Shown here in pieces: positions 10,188-19,243 of a stretch of 36,860 bases of DNA. The notes beneath the pieces are model-generated. The model was given only the letters and a program-made list of their open reading frames with translations. It did no database searches and was not told the DNA's origin. The first letter of the stretch is position 1; every line of letters begins with the position of its first letter. Source of the DNA: Paulinella micropora (Eukaryota > Cercozoa > Imbricatea > Euglyphida). The DNA is taken from contig BJOX01000054.1 of assembly GCA_009731375.1 (NCBI GenBank), positions 471,680 to 508,539 of the forward strand. The letters run 5' to 3'. The position numbers and the translations under genes are program-made.

Positions 10188-10188
<1 letters not shown>
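10010..10188. repeat. Modules M2 and M3 joined
   Basis: M2 (10010-10122) runs directly into a short form of M3 (10119-10188) and then into (AAT)n. Elsewhere in the window M2 and M3 occur separately, each next to (AAT)n. This looks like one ancestral element, M2-M3-(AAT)n, whose parts have been split or expanded. Confidence 0.65.
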
Positions 10189-10249
<61 letters not shown>

Positions 10250-10330
10250 TAATAATAATAAAAATCGTACTAATTCTTCGATCATTGATGTTAATGGATA
10301 GTAATAAATACTTCTACTACTACTACTACT

Positions 10331-10363
<33 letters not shown>

Positions 10364-10470
10364 TTACTAATAATAAGAATAATAATAATAGTATTCATAG
10401 TCGTAATTGTAATAGTAATTATAATAATACTGATATTAATAAGGTTATTAATAGTATTTATATACAATCA
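10189..10470. repeat. (AAT)n and (CTA)n microsatellites
   Basis: AAT array to about 10263, then (CTA)n at 10312-10363, then AAT-rich degenerate sequence. Confidence 0.9.
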
Positions 10471-12300
10471 TAATAATCCTCCGATCATCCACCCCTTCCT
10501 GCACATCCTCTCAACTTTTCCCCCCGTTCACTCCTCTCTTTGGTTCCTCCTCTCCTTTATCCCTCTCCTCTCCTCTTCGGTGCATTTCATCCTGTGTCTC
10601 TACATTTGCATATCATATTGCTCGTTACTGTAGTCGTGTGTGCGATTGGGCAGTTCATAAAATCGAATGTTGTCCCGAAGAGCAGGCGCGCGTCCTGATC
10701 GCGGACGCGGAGGAGCTCTGTGTTTGTGTGTGAGTGAATATCCCCTCTTCTTTTTTGTCTTCTGTCTCCCACCCATGCTTTTTCATTTTCTTCTCTGAAT
10801 ATGCTTCCTCTTCATATTTGTGTTTCAAGTTTTGATGATATTGTTATCGCTATACCTGATGAGGCTATATGTCGATAGCTGTATATATTGTATGTGATCT
10901 CACATGATTCATGACACAATTTTCTTTCTAGTTATTTGTTAACATACTTCACTTTTTTTCTCCTGACATTCAAATCTTTAATTATTATTTTTTAAATTCT
11001 TCCTCTTGCATTCTAATCTTTCTTTCTTATCCTTCAACTATAATTCTTCTTCCTTTTTCTTTTCGTTATTTCTTCTCTCTCTTTCTTCCTGTATTATATA
11101 ATTTGGTTTCTGGTATTTCATTTCGCTCCTTGGTTTCTCAGCTTGAGTTGAATTTTCCTATTTCAGTGGCATTCTGGTTCTGGTGTTATAATTTCCTTCA
11201 TACCACAGTTATAATTACTTATTGGTTTTCATGGTTTTCTGGATGTTAGATTTTTTAACTTAGGATATTTCTAATTAACTGAAAGTGTACTGAGTACAAT
11301 AAAGGGGAACAGTGGAAACTAGAAGGAGTGGTTAGTTAGTTCTATTGTGCTGATACTTTCTACATGATTGTGCCTTGGGCATGCCAGCCTCGGCTAGCAT
11401 CCGTCCAACGCAATGTGCGATGGCAGTGATGAGGCTCGATCTAAGCCTCTATTTGAAGTCAGAGGTTAGTTCATTTGTGGTGAGGCCGTTGGGCAGTGAT
11501 CTTTCTCTTAGTATTCAACTTTGCGTCTAAAAGCAGCGCATAGCACATTAATAGTACGGTTGACGTAGGACTCGTTGCACCATTTCTCCTCGTGATGAGA
11601 AGATCGTTGTTACGAAGGTCTGCGCCGAATGTGTAGTGAACCCTACGCTATTAATGAACGTTATAAGGTTAGTAAGACATTAATTATTAAACGACATTTT
11701 GTAACTCCGACTATAGTAATCAGTACGGTAACAGCAAGACGTTAGGTAAATAAACACTGTATAATACTATAATAAGTGGTATTATAGTCTTGTCAGTCAA
11801 CCCCATGAATAATCAGCCTCCAGTGTGTCTCTGGAAACGGATTACTCCCACGAGGCAACTATATTCATTCTCCTTCTCGCTCACTCACTGATCTCTCTTC
11901 TCAATTCACATAAATAGATAAACATACTGTCTTTATTGATGCACGTCATACAAATCCACTTCTGAGTTTCAAGTCGAATGAGATAAAGGCTAGCAACATG
12001 AATATTTCAAGTTGGGGATACCGCTCCCTTGCCGGACAATTTTTGTTCTATTTCAAGTAGTGAAACTGCAGAAGTCACCATCTGTTGACATGAAATTTCT
12101 AGCAGTTCATAAATTGGCATTCCACCGAGAAATAATTGTATTAGTACACAAATTCACGGGAATAAATAAGTCAGTTTCAGGGAAATTGTATAATTTGGCA
12201 AAAACCTAGTGGCAGTGCCGGCCGGTTGCTTGATTGCAAAAAATTGAATACTTGTGCTAGATTAATTAAAGGCTAGGTTACCTAGTGTCTGGAGGAGGCT
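10471..12300. other. Gene-free 1.8 kb AT-rich stretch
   Basis: This is mostly AT-rich, pyrimidine-biased sequence with a small GC-rich island near 10670-10725. Short frames (10587-10772 minus, 12012-12209 plus) have no recognisable motifs. I see no RNA gene, no reverse-transcriptase relic and no LTR here. It is the flank of the retrotransposon nest. Confidence 0.55.
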
Positions 12301-12344
12301 GAATTATAGTCTCCTCTAGACATGAGCGGTTTCTTTTTAAAGAT
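12301..12344 (-). pseudogene. Distal fragment of copia-like integrase region
   Basis: Read on the minus strand this short piece encodes an F-K-K-K-P stretch followed by unrelated codons. It directly abuts copy A and ends in AGAT, which is repeated at 22961-22964. With both gypsy elements removed it follows the fragment at 22961-23000 in the same frame. The relic then fades, so the rest of the copia-like pol (reverse transcriptase) is absent. Confidence 0.5.
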
Positions 12345-12581
12345 TGTAATGCCCCCAACGATAGCTCGTAAAAAGTCGGTAATACAACCAAACACAGTCC
12401 TCAAGAATGAGAATGATGTCTCGTTGTATTAGCTCAGTGAAGCCAAAAAGGAAAACGGCAACAGACCAGGAATAAAATGGCATCAGGTCCAATCCGGACA
12501 AATAATACTGAAAAACAAGCTGGTGCACCTGTCACCAGGAAAAGGTATTTTTTACCGGCTATCCGGGGGGTGATGCCTACA
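12345..12581 (-). repeat. 3' LTR of copy A
   Basis: It begins TGTAATGCCCCC and ends GATGCCTACA on the plus strand. It is identical to 22724-22960 except for one base. A polypurine tract lies next to it at 12582-12599. The 63-codon open frame inside it is fortuitous. Confidence 0.95.
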
Positions 12582-12599
12582 GTACCCCCTCCCGATTTT
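12582..12599 (-). other. Polypurine tract of copy A
   Basis: On the minus strand AAAATCGGGAGGGGGTAC sits immediately before the 3' LTR. This is the expected place and composition for the plus-strand DNA primer of reverse transcription. The same sequence adjoins the LTR of copy B at 23822-23839. Confidence 0.85.
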
Positions 12600-13426
12600 A
12601 TGACGGAAATAGCATTTTCGTCATACACCTTCTGATTTCTTTCTGCAAATAGTATGCGCTATGGAGTCATGCCACACAGCGCATCGACCCACGGATAGAC
12701 GCTAAAAGACGATAAATATATCCTCATACGGCACGTCAAAGCGGATTCTCTAGCCTTTCTTGTAAATTTTGAACTCCTTCCCCCCAATTTCTTTTTTTTT
12801 TTTTTTTTTTTTTTCTGCAGTATGTCAAGAACAAACGTACAATTAAAAAAAAAATACAAGCAACGTGGTGCTGTAGTACGATTCCCCCTTTGATCTCCTT
12901 CTTCTTCTTATCATTATCATTATTATTATTATTATTCACAGGGAGATCGTAAGTACATTGTCTTTTTTAATGACATACCCTTGTATAAGGCGGATATCCT
13001 ATGATATAGTATTAGGGGGCCAGTCCTAATAGCTATATCCGAAGTCGAGGTGTATGTACCCGACCCTGCGATATACCGACACAAGTAGAGATTGACCGTG
13101 CTCAGGTACGACAGTATATAATCTATCGTAAAAAATAATTTAATGAAAGTTTCAGAGAACATTTCATTTTCGAGAACATCATCCCAGGACTTGGAAAGGG
13201 TCATACCCGGGAACACCATCGCTCAATACACTAGCGATCCCCGTATACGGTGTAGTATCATCGTCGATCGACCTTTCGCACTCGTATGTTGCGATCGAAT
13301 GCCAAGTTATATCACTGAGTCTTTTTAATATTCATATTGATAACTGATGATGCATGATCAAATCATGATACGCCGTGGGCAATCAATCAGTTTATTTGAG
13401 ACGCATAAAGAAAAATAGTTTCTTTG
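12600..13426 (-). other. 3' non-coding region of copy A
   Basis: About 830 bp lie between the pol stop and the polypurine tract. It contains a homopolymer T run (12789-12814 on the plus strand), a short TTA/TCA-rich run, and a 95-codon ATG frame at 12932-13219. Copy B has the same region at 23840-24663 with very few differences. Confidence 0.7.
12932..13219 (-). CDS. Small unassigned frame in the 3' region of copy A
   Basis: This is a 95-codon ATG-initiated frame downstream of pol, with several hydrophobic segments and no recognised domain. The same frame is present at 24169-24456 in copy B with an identical protein. The only difference I can see between the two is one synonymous change (TCT/TCG near the end). 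Because the copies are so similar overall, this is very weak evidence for coding. It could be chance or a small accessory frame. Confidence 0.2.
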   Translation of the reverse strand: MVFPGMTLSKSWDDVLENEMFSETFIKLFFTIDYILSYLSTVNLYLCRYIAGSGTYTSTSDIAIRTGPLILYHRISALYKGMSLKKTMYLRSPCE

Positions 13427-14260
13427 TCACTGCCTTCGTCGTCTGGCGCGGATTTCTTTGCCTGGTGGAGGACCACCAACAAAAGTCAGATCGAACTTTG
13501 ACTGTTCGAGAATGTCCCAGATCTTATTAGGGATTCCGCCCAACGATAATTCAAAAGGGACATCAAGCACTCCTCTTGGCAGTGTCTGAATGGTCCACGC
13601 AGTGTAATCCTTGTCTCTGGGAGTAATTGTATCATCCCATGTCTCGAGACTTTTTGCGTCTTTATATACTGGCAGATAATGTCTTGCCTTTGGATCCTCA
13701 ACCGGGTCCATACTTCTCCAGAACTGGAGTATCGGTTGTACTATCTTTGCGGCTGATGATATTTTGAGTGTCCGTGTGACACGCATCTGTCGTGGGACCG
13801 CCACGACCCGCATCAAGTATAAGTCTGAGAGAGTGTCATCAGCGACATGTTGTTCCGCTGGTCTCATCAGATAGAAAACATTTTTCACCCATGCGATGGT
13901 TGCTATCGCATCGCCTTCCTTCCATCGCTCATGGACAATCTCAACGTTGCCCGCGTTTGGGTCAGTGTCCGTCCCCTCCTCCTCCTGGTGGACGTCCTTT
14001 GATCTCATCGACCTCATCGCCTTCCTCGGTTGGTCGTTGATAAGATCATTCCGCGCTCTCCTTAGCTGCGCCTCTGTGATCTTCTCCTTCTTTCCGCTAT
14101 GCTCTCGCGGAGACTTGGACTGAGTCCCCACCGCGCTTATGCGGTCAGTCTTCTCCTTGCTGTCCACCTCACTCTCCTCCTTCTCAGCTATCGGTGCCCG
14201 ATAAGCATCGTCTTGGTCTATGCCAGCCTCCTTGTGGATGGGCGGCACCTCTTTGAAATC
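13427..14260 (-). other. Unassigned C-terminal extension of Pol
   Basis: After the G-P-Y motif of integrase the frame continues for about 270 residues. There is a charged, E/K-rich linker (about residues 1650-1740) and then a more globular part with W-K-E-G-D-A-I-A-T-I-A-W and Y-L-M-R-P. It ends in a basic tail R-A-R-R-R-R-Q. It does not look like a standard chromodomain. It might be a target-choice or nucleic-acid-binding module. The function is not recognised. Confidence 0.5.
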
Positions 14261-17200
14261 ATCCTTCATCCGTTTTAACGCCTCCTCAACGGATTCATCT
14301 TCCAGTAAGAAGGGATCATACTTAATCAGCCTTCTTACATTCACAATTTGCACCTTCCCTCTACCCCTGATCTTGTAATTCAGAGGTCCCGTCTGTTCCA
14401 TAATCTGATAAGGTCCTTTCCAGTGAGTGAACAGCTTAGAGCTGACTCCCTTCGGGACTTGAGGATGGTACAATAGTACAATATCCCCGACCTGGAACTT
14501 GATCTGATCCAAGTGCGCTTGTCGCACCCCTTCAGCATCAGTCTTTCGGCGCTCCGCCTCTCTATGCGCCCTGACTATTTGTTCCGCCTCCATCTTCACT
14601 CTAAGTCTCATCCCAAACAACTCATCCGCATCCGCCCAAGTGTCTTTTGGGTGAAGGAGCGAAGTCGGGATATCAGGCTCACGCCCATATACTAACTGAT
14701 ATGGCGAGATTGAGCTCTTCGAGCCTCCTAACGCCGTAGAGGGTAGACAGTTCATTGCAAACGCAAATGATGGTGCTGCCTCGACCCATGCTCTTTGATT
14801 CTCCTTCTTCGTGCAATACATCTTTAGCGAGGCTTTGAGGGGTCTGTGTACCCGCTCGATTTTCCCATTTGCTCGCGGGTTATAGGCAGTAACATATTGC
14901 CATTTCATCCCGTAATACTTAGATAGTTTGTCGATGACCTCGTTATTAAAGTCCGAGCCTCGATCAGAACATATCTTTCTTGGTACTCCGATCTGTGAGA
15001 TGATCCTATCGATCAGCGCCTCGGCCGTCGTCTTGCCGGTAACGTCTTTGACAGGGATGATCCACACATAGTTGGTGGCTCTGTCAATAGCCGTAAGGAG
15101 GTATTTGTAACCATCCTTCGATTCTGGGAAAGGTCCCACATGATCAATGTGTATAAACTCAAACATCCCCGCATGAAGAGGAAATTCGCCAATCAGGCCG
15201 AAATTTGCCTTCAGTGGTGTTTTGTTTATCTTGCACGGGATGCATGCATCCACCGCCTGATCTATCTCCTCCTTCATCTTCTTCCACCAGAATCGCCTCG
15301 CTACGAACATATGAGTTCGTTGTCGACCCGGATGCGCCAAAAGTGGGCAATTGTGGGCTGCGACAAATATAAATCGTCTCAGACTCTCCGGTACCCAAAG
15401 GGTCCATTTGTCCGGCTGTGACGCATAGCGACCGTGAAGGCCCTTGTACCACAGTAGACCATCTCTCCATCCCATCTCCTTCATCTGATCTTTGATCGCT
15501 TTCGTCATCCGTAGCTCATCCGGGTTCTGATATAACTGTATCAGTTCTTTAAACTCCGGATCTTGAGCCTGTTGTTGCCTCCATGCGGTAGGCGAGGCTA
15601 TATGGATAGTACCATCTTCTAGCCGTACCCCGATTCTTTCCGGGTCATCGTCTAGGTCACTTCTCCGCTCTTGAGGAGGCTCCGCATAAACTTCCTGCGT
15701 CTCCTCTTCCTCTCTTATGTTCGCCTTCGCATTCTCATATACCTCATAGGACCACTCAGCGTCCTCCTGGGTATGTAGCTCACAACATATCCCGTGATCC
15801 GGGCCTTGTGGACTGTACCGTAGACCTGTGCGGTCATATCGGACTCCACTCGCCATCTCCATCGCCTCAATGTGGCTGACCTCATACACCTTGTCAGTGG
15901 ACAAGTCTTCCATCTCCACCGTGGACACCAACGCCGATACTTCTGAGTTAAACTCTAGCCTAGAGAGGCTATCAGCGACCACATTTCGCTTTCCCGGTAG
16001 ATGGACCATTGTAAAATCGAAACAAGACAAGAACGCTTGCCACCGCGCCAGCCGTCCCGTCTGTTCATGATTCATCAACCATAACAGGTTATGATGATCA
16101 GTTCTGACAGTAAATTGAGGTCCTCCCCACAAATACTCTCTGAGCCTCTTGAGGGCCCATACTACCGCCAACGCCTCTCTTTGCCTTGTGCAATAGTTTC
16201 TCTCCGCCGCACACAACTTCCTACTAATAAACATGATTGGGCGTAATTTCTTCTCCTCATCCTCTTGTTGTAATACAGCCCCAATCGCAAACTTAGATGC
16301 GTCTGTATCGACTACGAATTGTTTCGTAAAGTCGGGCATCGTTAACACCAGTCCTCCGTCTTTCGGGTCTTTGTAAATGAGATCTTTGAGCGCATGAAAC
16401 GCTTGCAAAGCCTCTTCGTCCCACTTCTCAAAGTCTCCAAAATCTATCATTTTCTCCACTTTAGCCCGTGTTGCACCCCAATCGGGTATAAACTGGCTAT
16501 AGTATTGCGCCATCGCAAGGAATGAGTGCAATTCAGTGCGGTTCTTCGGTATCGGTCGATTCATAATCTCCTCCCTCTTCTCTTTGGATATCGAGACTCG
16601 ATTATGGGAGATCTCGTACCCTAAGTATGTCACACTCGTCTTGGCAAGTTGACACTTCTTTAGATTGCACTTCAGGCCAAAAGCTCCGATGCGCCTGAAT
16701 ATATCGGACAAATGATCGATATGCTCCTCCATTGTGTTAGAGTATACGATAATGTCATCGATATAGCAAAATGCATATTCTCCCGCCTTCTGTCCCCGCC
16801 TTCTCATAAAGCCACCGTCAGACAAATCATCGTACTGACTGCTCAACATCTTCTGCATCGCCTTCTGGAAAAGTCCTGGGGCTTGCTTGAGGCCCATCGG
16901 AAGCACTTTCCATTGGTATATTTCCATACCCACCACAAACGCCGTCAGCCATCTGGACTTTTCCTCCAGTGGTATCTGCCAGAAGCCATTCTTAAGGTCA
17001 ATGACCGAATAGAATTTTGCATTCCGCAGTACTCTCCTTCCTTCTTCTAATGTCGGGAGAGGATTTCTCTCTTCCTCCAGCACCTTGTTAACACGAGCAT
17101 AGTTAACTGTCAGGCGCCATTCTCCTCCTGGCTTCGGCACTATTCTCGGTTGTGAGACTATTGAGGATGTTGATCTCTCAATAAAGTCCTCATTGAGCAG

Positions 17201-19240
17201 CTGTCTTGCTAGCTCCTCCGCTATCTTCGCCTCATGTATACTCAAATTCGCCCTTCGTGGTGCCGGTGACGGCTCCGCACCCGGTATTTTGTAAATAACC
17301 GCAGTGAAATCTTCAGGCTTGACACCACCTGCATGTGGAGGGTCAAAAATTTCCTTGTTCGCCTCTAATTTGGCTTTTAAAAGCTCCTTCTCCTTCTCCG
17401 TGCCTACTCCTTCTTCCAATATTTTCCGCGCCGCCTCTTGAAAATCTTCATCAGACATCTGCTTATGCTGCTTGAGGGGTTCTCTGTCCTCCTCCAAGCC
17501 TAAGTCCTCTTCCGAGACATCATCTAGGCCCGTCTTTTCATACGTGACCGTGTCCGGCTCATCATCTTTACCGAGCTCCACCAGCATGTCAATGAGTCTC
17601 GCGTATTGCAAAGGAGCTTTACGGGTGTAAAAACCATCAAAGCATGTGAATGCTTGCGGTATCAATTTCAACTTGTCGAGGTCTCTGAGCTTCCGCTTGT
17701 ATGCACTGCTCTGCTCACGAGTTCCCATACGACAAGCCACCACTAGCTGTTGCTTGCGAGAGGGTACCGGTATAGGATGATCAATAAGCCGGTCCCTTAT
17801 TTCCTGCGCCCATATCGCCTTCTCATTATATGGCAGGATAATAGTATACGGCTTATTATTTTCGAATAAAGTCCGTAAGCATTTCTTCACTTCAGACAGT
17901 GAACGCGGCCACGTGGGCTCGTCACCCCAGAAATCAGTAATAAAACTTTTAATAGTTTCTGGTGGAGTATCCGGGATTCGCCCCGTTCTCCTTGGTACAA
18001 ACGCCTCCCTTTTTTCTTCTCCTACTTTCGCATGGAAACAGTATCCGTTAGTAATATGGACATCTGTTCCTACTCCTTCCGCGAATCTCGCCAACGACGG
18101 GCTTCTTTGTGCGACACATATAATCTCCTCCTTTCGCTTCTCGATTAAGTCATCAATAGACTTTTTGTCCCAATGGCATGTCGGAACTGTGACAGTGCAC
18201 ACTTGGGATTCCCAATTGTCGGTCCAGGACAGTTCATCCGGTCTTACGACATGGGGGTGAACGTACACCTCAAGTGCCTCATGTGCGATGGCCATCTTTT
18301 TGTGATCCGTCGCTAGACTCAGCTCATAAGCCTCATAAGAGTCAGTAGCGTTGAAGGGATCAATATCGTTCTCTTCTCCTCTTTTTACTCCATATATCAC
18401 TCGCCGTGCGGCGCAATCAATCACAGCCCCCATCGTAGCCAATTGGTCATACGATAGTAATATTGACCCGTGGTAACCGGGGACGACATAGAGGTCCATA
18501 CGGTATACTCGTGCGGATTTCAATTTAAAGGTCAGTGTGATGATTCCCGTGATATCCGTCCGGCTGCTCACTCCTTTGAGAGTGCCCGTTGACTTTTTCA
18601 TATTTCCGTCCACCCAGTCCCGGTATCGATTAAAAAACTTCCGGCCGACAATATTAATATTCGCCATCGTATCATTACCAACTTTTAATATTGTCTTCAA
18701 TGTTTCACAATAAAGTTCCGTATAACACAGAGCATCGGGCCTGTGTATATTGGCTGCGAGAACAAGAACTTTACGTTCCAAATTTTGGAGTCTTGTCTCT
18801 AAGTTTTTCAACTCCTCCTTCTTCTCCTCCTGCTTCACCTCATTAACATTTTTATTATTCTGCGGTACTGGTGCGTTTACTATTTGAGCGACATTGTCTT
18901 GTGGTACTTGAGTACACACATTGTCTTTTTGCTCGCCACCCGCCGCGACCGTAGACATTGAGTCTGTTCGTGGTTGTTTGCTTGGCCGAGGCGATACGTC
19001 TGCCATTGGCCTCCTCGCCTCCATCGCAAGTCTCGCCTTCCTATTTGCATCAGTTATCATTGGTAACCGTGCTGTATGAACGGGTATGAGACTACCTTGG
19101 GGCTGCAGTCTCTGTGTACCCACATCTTTGTTTTCACATAGAGGAAGCGTTGGCCCAGTCTGCACAACAGCATTAGAAAGCACTGTGACTTTAGGGTTAA
19201 ACTTCACAGTCTTCTCCTTCCTCTCTTCTTCCCCCTCCAG
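13427..19240 (-). CDS. pol: Gypsy-like Pol polyprotein (protease, RT, RNase H, integrase), copy A
   Basis: The frame is open from the codon after the gag UGA to the TGA at 13427. Residues below are counted from the GTG codon at 19207. A retropepsin-like fold spans about 160-275, with D-T-M at 179-181 in place of the usual D-T-G and the typical I-L-L-S-Y-D-Q-L strand later. RT spans about 640-880, with V-I-D-L-K-N-G-F (D737), M-G-L-K-Q-A-P, and Y-I-D-D (815-818). RNase H has D967, E1011, D1037 and D1079. The integrase zinc motif is H1285, H1292, C1322, C1325; the catalytic triad is D1355, D1415, E1451 (D-59-D-35-E). A G-P-Y motif follows at about 1598. About 270 further residues are unassigned. 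The first ATG in this frame is residue 50, so expression most likely depends on readthrough of gag. It acts in cDNA synthesis and integration. Confidence 0.93.
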   Translation of the reverse strand: MEGEEERKEKTVKFNPKVTVLSNAVVQTGPTLPLCENKDVGTQRLQPQGSLIPVHTARLPMITDANRKARLAMEARRPMADVSPRPSKQPRTDSMSTVAAGGEQKDNVCTQVPQDNVAQIVNAPVPQNNKNVNEVKQEEKKEELKNLETRLQNLERKVLVLAANIHRPDALCYTELYCETLKTILKVGNDTMANINIVGRKFFNRYRDWVDGNMKKSTGTLKGVSSRTDITGIITLTFKLKSARVYRMDLYVVPGYHGSILLSYDQLATMGAVIDCAARRVIYGVKRGEENDIDPFNATDSYEAYELSLATDHKKMAIAHEALEVYVHPHVVRPDELSWTDNWESQVCTVTVPTCHWDKKSIDDLIEKRKEEIICVAQRSPSLARFAEGVGTDVHITNGYCFHAKVGEEKREAFVPRRTGRIPDTPPETIKSFITDFWGDEPTWPRSLSEVKKCLRTLFENNKPYTIILPYNEKAIWAQEIRDRLIDHPIPVPSRKQQLVVACRMGTREQSSAYKRKLRDLDKLKLIPQAFTCFDGFYTRKAPLQYARLIDMLVELGKDDEPDTVTYEKTGLDDVSEEDLGLEEDREPLKQHKQMSDEDFQEAARKILEEGVGTEKEKELLKAKLEANKEIFDPPHAGGVKPEDFTAVIYKIPGAEPSPAPRRANLSIHEAKIAEELARQLLNEDFIERSTSSIVSQPRIVPKPGGEWRLTVNYARVNKVLEEERNPLPTLEEGRRVLRNAKFYSVIDLKNGFWQIPLEEKSRWLTAFVVGMEIYQWKVLPMGLKQAPGLFQKAMQKMLSSQYDDLSDGGFMRRRGQKAGEYAFCYIDDIIVYSNTMEEHIDHLSDIFRRIGAFGLKCNLKKCQLAKTSVTYLGYEISHNRVSISKEKREEIMNRPIPKNRTELHSFLAMAQYYSQFIPDWGATRAKVEKMIDFGDFEKWDEEALQAFHALKDLIYKDPKDGGLVLTMPDFTKQFVVDTDASKFAIGAVLQQEDEEKKLRPIMFISRKLCAAERNYCTRQREALAVVWALKRLREYLWGGPQFTVRTDHHNLLWLMNHEQTGRLARWQAFLSCFDFTMVHLPGKRNVVADSLSRLEFNSEVSALVSTVEMEDLSTDKVYEVSHIEAMEMASGVRYDRTGLRYSPQGPDHGICCELHTQEDAEWSYEVYENAKANIREEEETQEVYAEPPQERRSDLDDDPERIGVRLEDGTIHIASPTAWRQQQAQDPEFKELIQLYQNPDELRMTKAIKDQMKEMGWRDGLLWYKGLHGRYASQPDKWTLWVPESLRRFIFVAAHNCPLLAHPGRQRTHMFVARRFWWKKMKEEIDQAVDACIPCKINKTPLKANFGLIGEFPLHAGMFEFIHIDHVGPFPESKDGYKYLLTAIDRATNYVWIIPVKDVTGKTTAEALIDRIISQIGVPRKICSDRGSDFNNEVIDKLSKYYGMKWQYVTAYNPRANGKIERVHRPLKASLKMYCTKKENQRAWVEAAPSFAFAMNCLPSTALGGSKSSISPYQLVYGREPDIPTSLLHPKDTWADADELFGMRLRVKMEAEQIVRAHREAERRKTDAEGVRQAHLDQIKFQVGDIVLLYHPQVPKGVSSKLFTHWKGPYQIMEQTGPLNYKIRGRGKVQIVNVRRLIKYDPFLLEDESVEEALKRMKDDFKEVPPIHKEAGIDQDDAYRAPIAEKEESEVDSKEKTDRISAVGTQSKSPREHSGKKEKITEAQLRRARNDLINDQPRKAMRSMRSKDVHQEEEGTDTDPNAGNVEIVHERWKEGDAIATIAWVKNVFYLMRPAEQHVADDTLSDLYLMRVVAVPRQMRVTRTLKISSAAKIVQPILQFWRSMDPVEDPKARHYLPVYKDAKSLETWDDTITPRDKDYTAWTIQTLPRGVLDVPFELSLGGIPNKIWDILEQSKFDLTFVGGPPPGKEIRARRRRQ

Positions 19241-19243
19241 TCA
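19229..19243 (-). promoter_or_regulatory. Candidate UGA readthrough site between gag and pol
   Basis: The gag frame ends at TGA (19243-19241). The next codons, CTG GAG GGG GAA, continue in the same frame into pol with no other stop for 1,937 codons. UGA followed by C is a known leaky context. The following roughly 30 nt are almost pure purine, a composition also seen 3' of retroviral readthrough stops. No ATG occurs in the pol frame for 61 codons, and gag and pol do not overlap, so frameshifting is not needed. Copy B lacks this region, so there is no second copy to compare. Confidence 0.6.

Noticed and set aside
10587-10772. Possible small gene on the minus strand
   Set aside because: It is a 61-codon frame with no motif, no splice context and no neighbouring gene. 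It lies in a short GC-rich island only.
12345-12528. Frame of about 60 codons inside the LTR, repeated in other LTR copies
   Set aside because: It overlaps the LTR fully, is hydrophobic by chance, and changes length between copies with small indels.
13792-18260. Plus-strand frames of 60-115 codons across gag and pol
   Set aside because: They are antisense shadows of the intact minus-strand polyprotein.
19205-19207. Independent start of pol at this codon
   Set aside because: The codon is GTG, not ATG, and the frame is open all the way back to the gag UGA, so a start here is not supported in a eukaryote.
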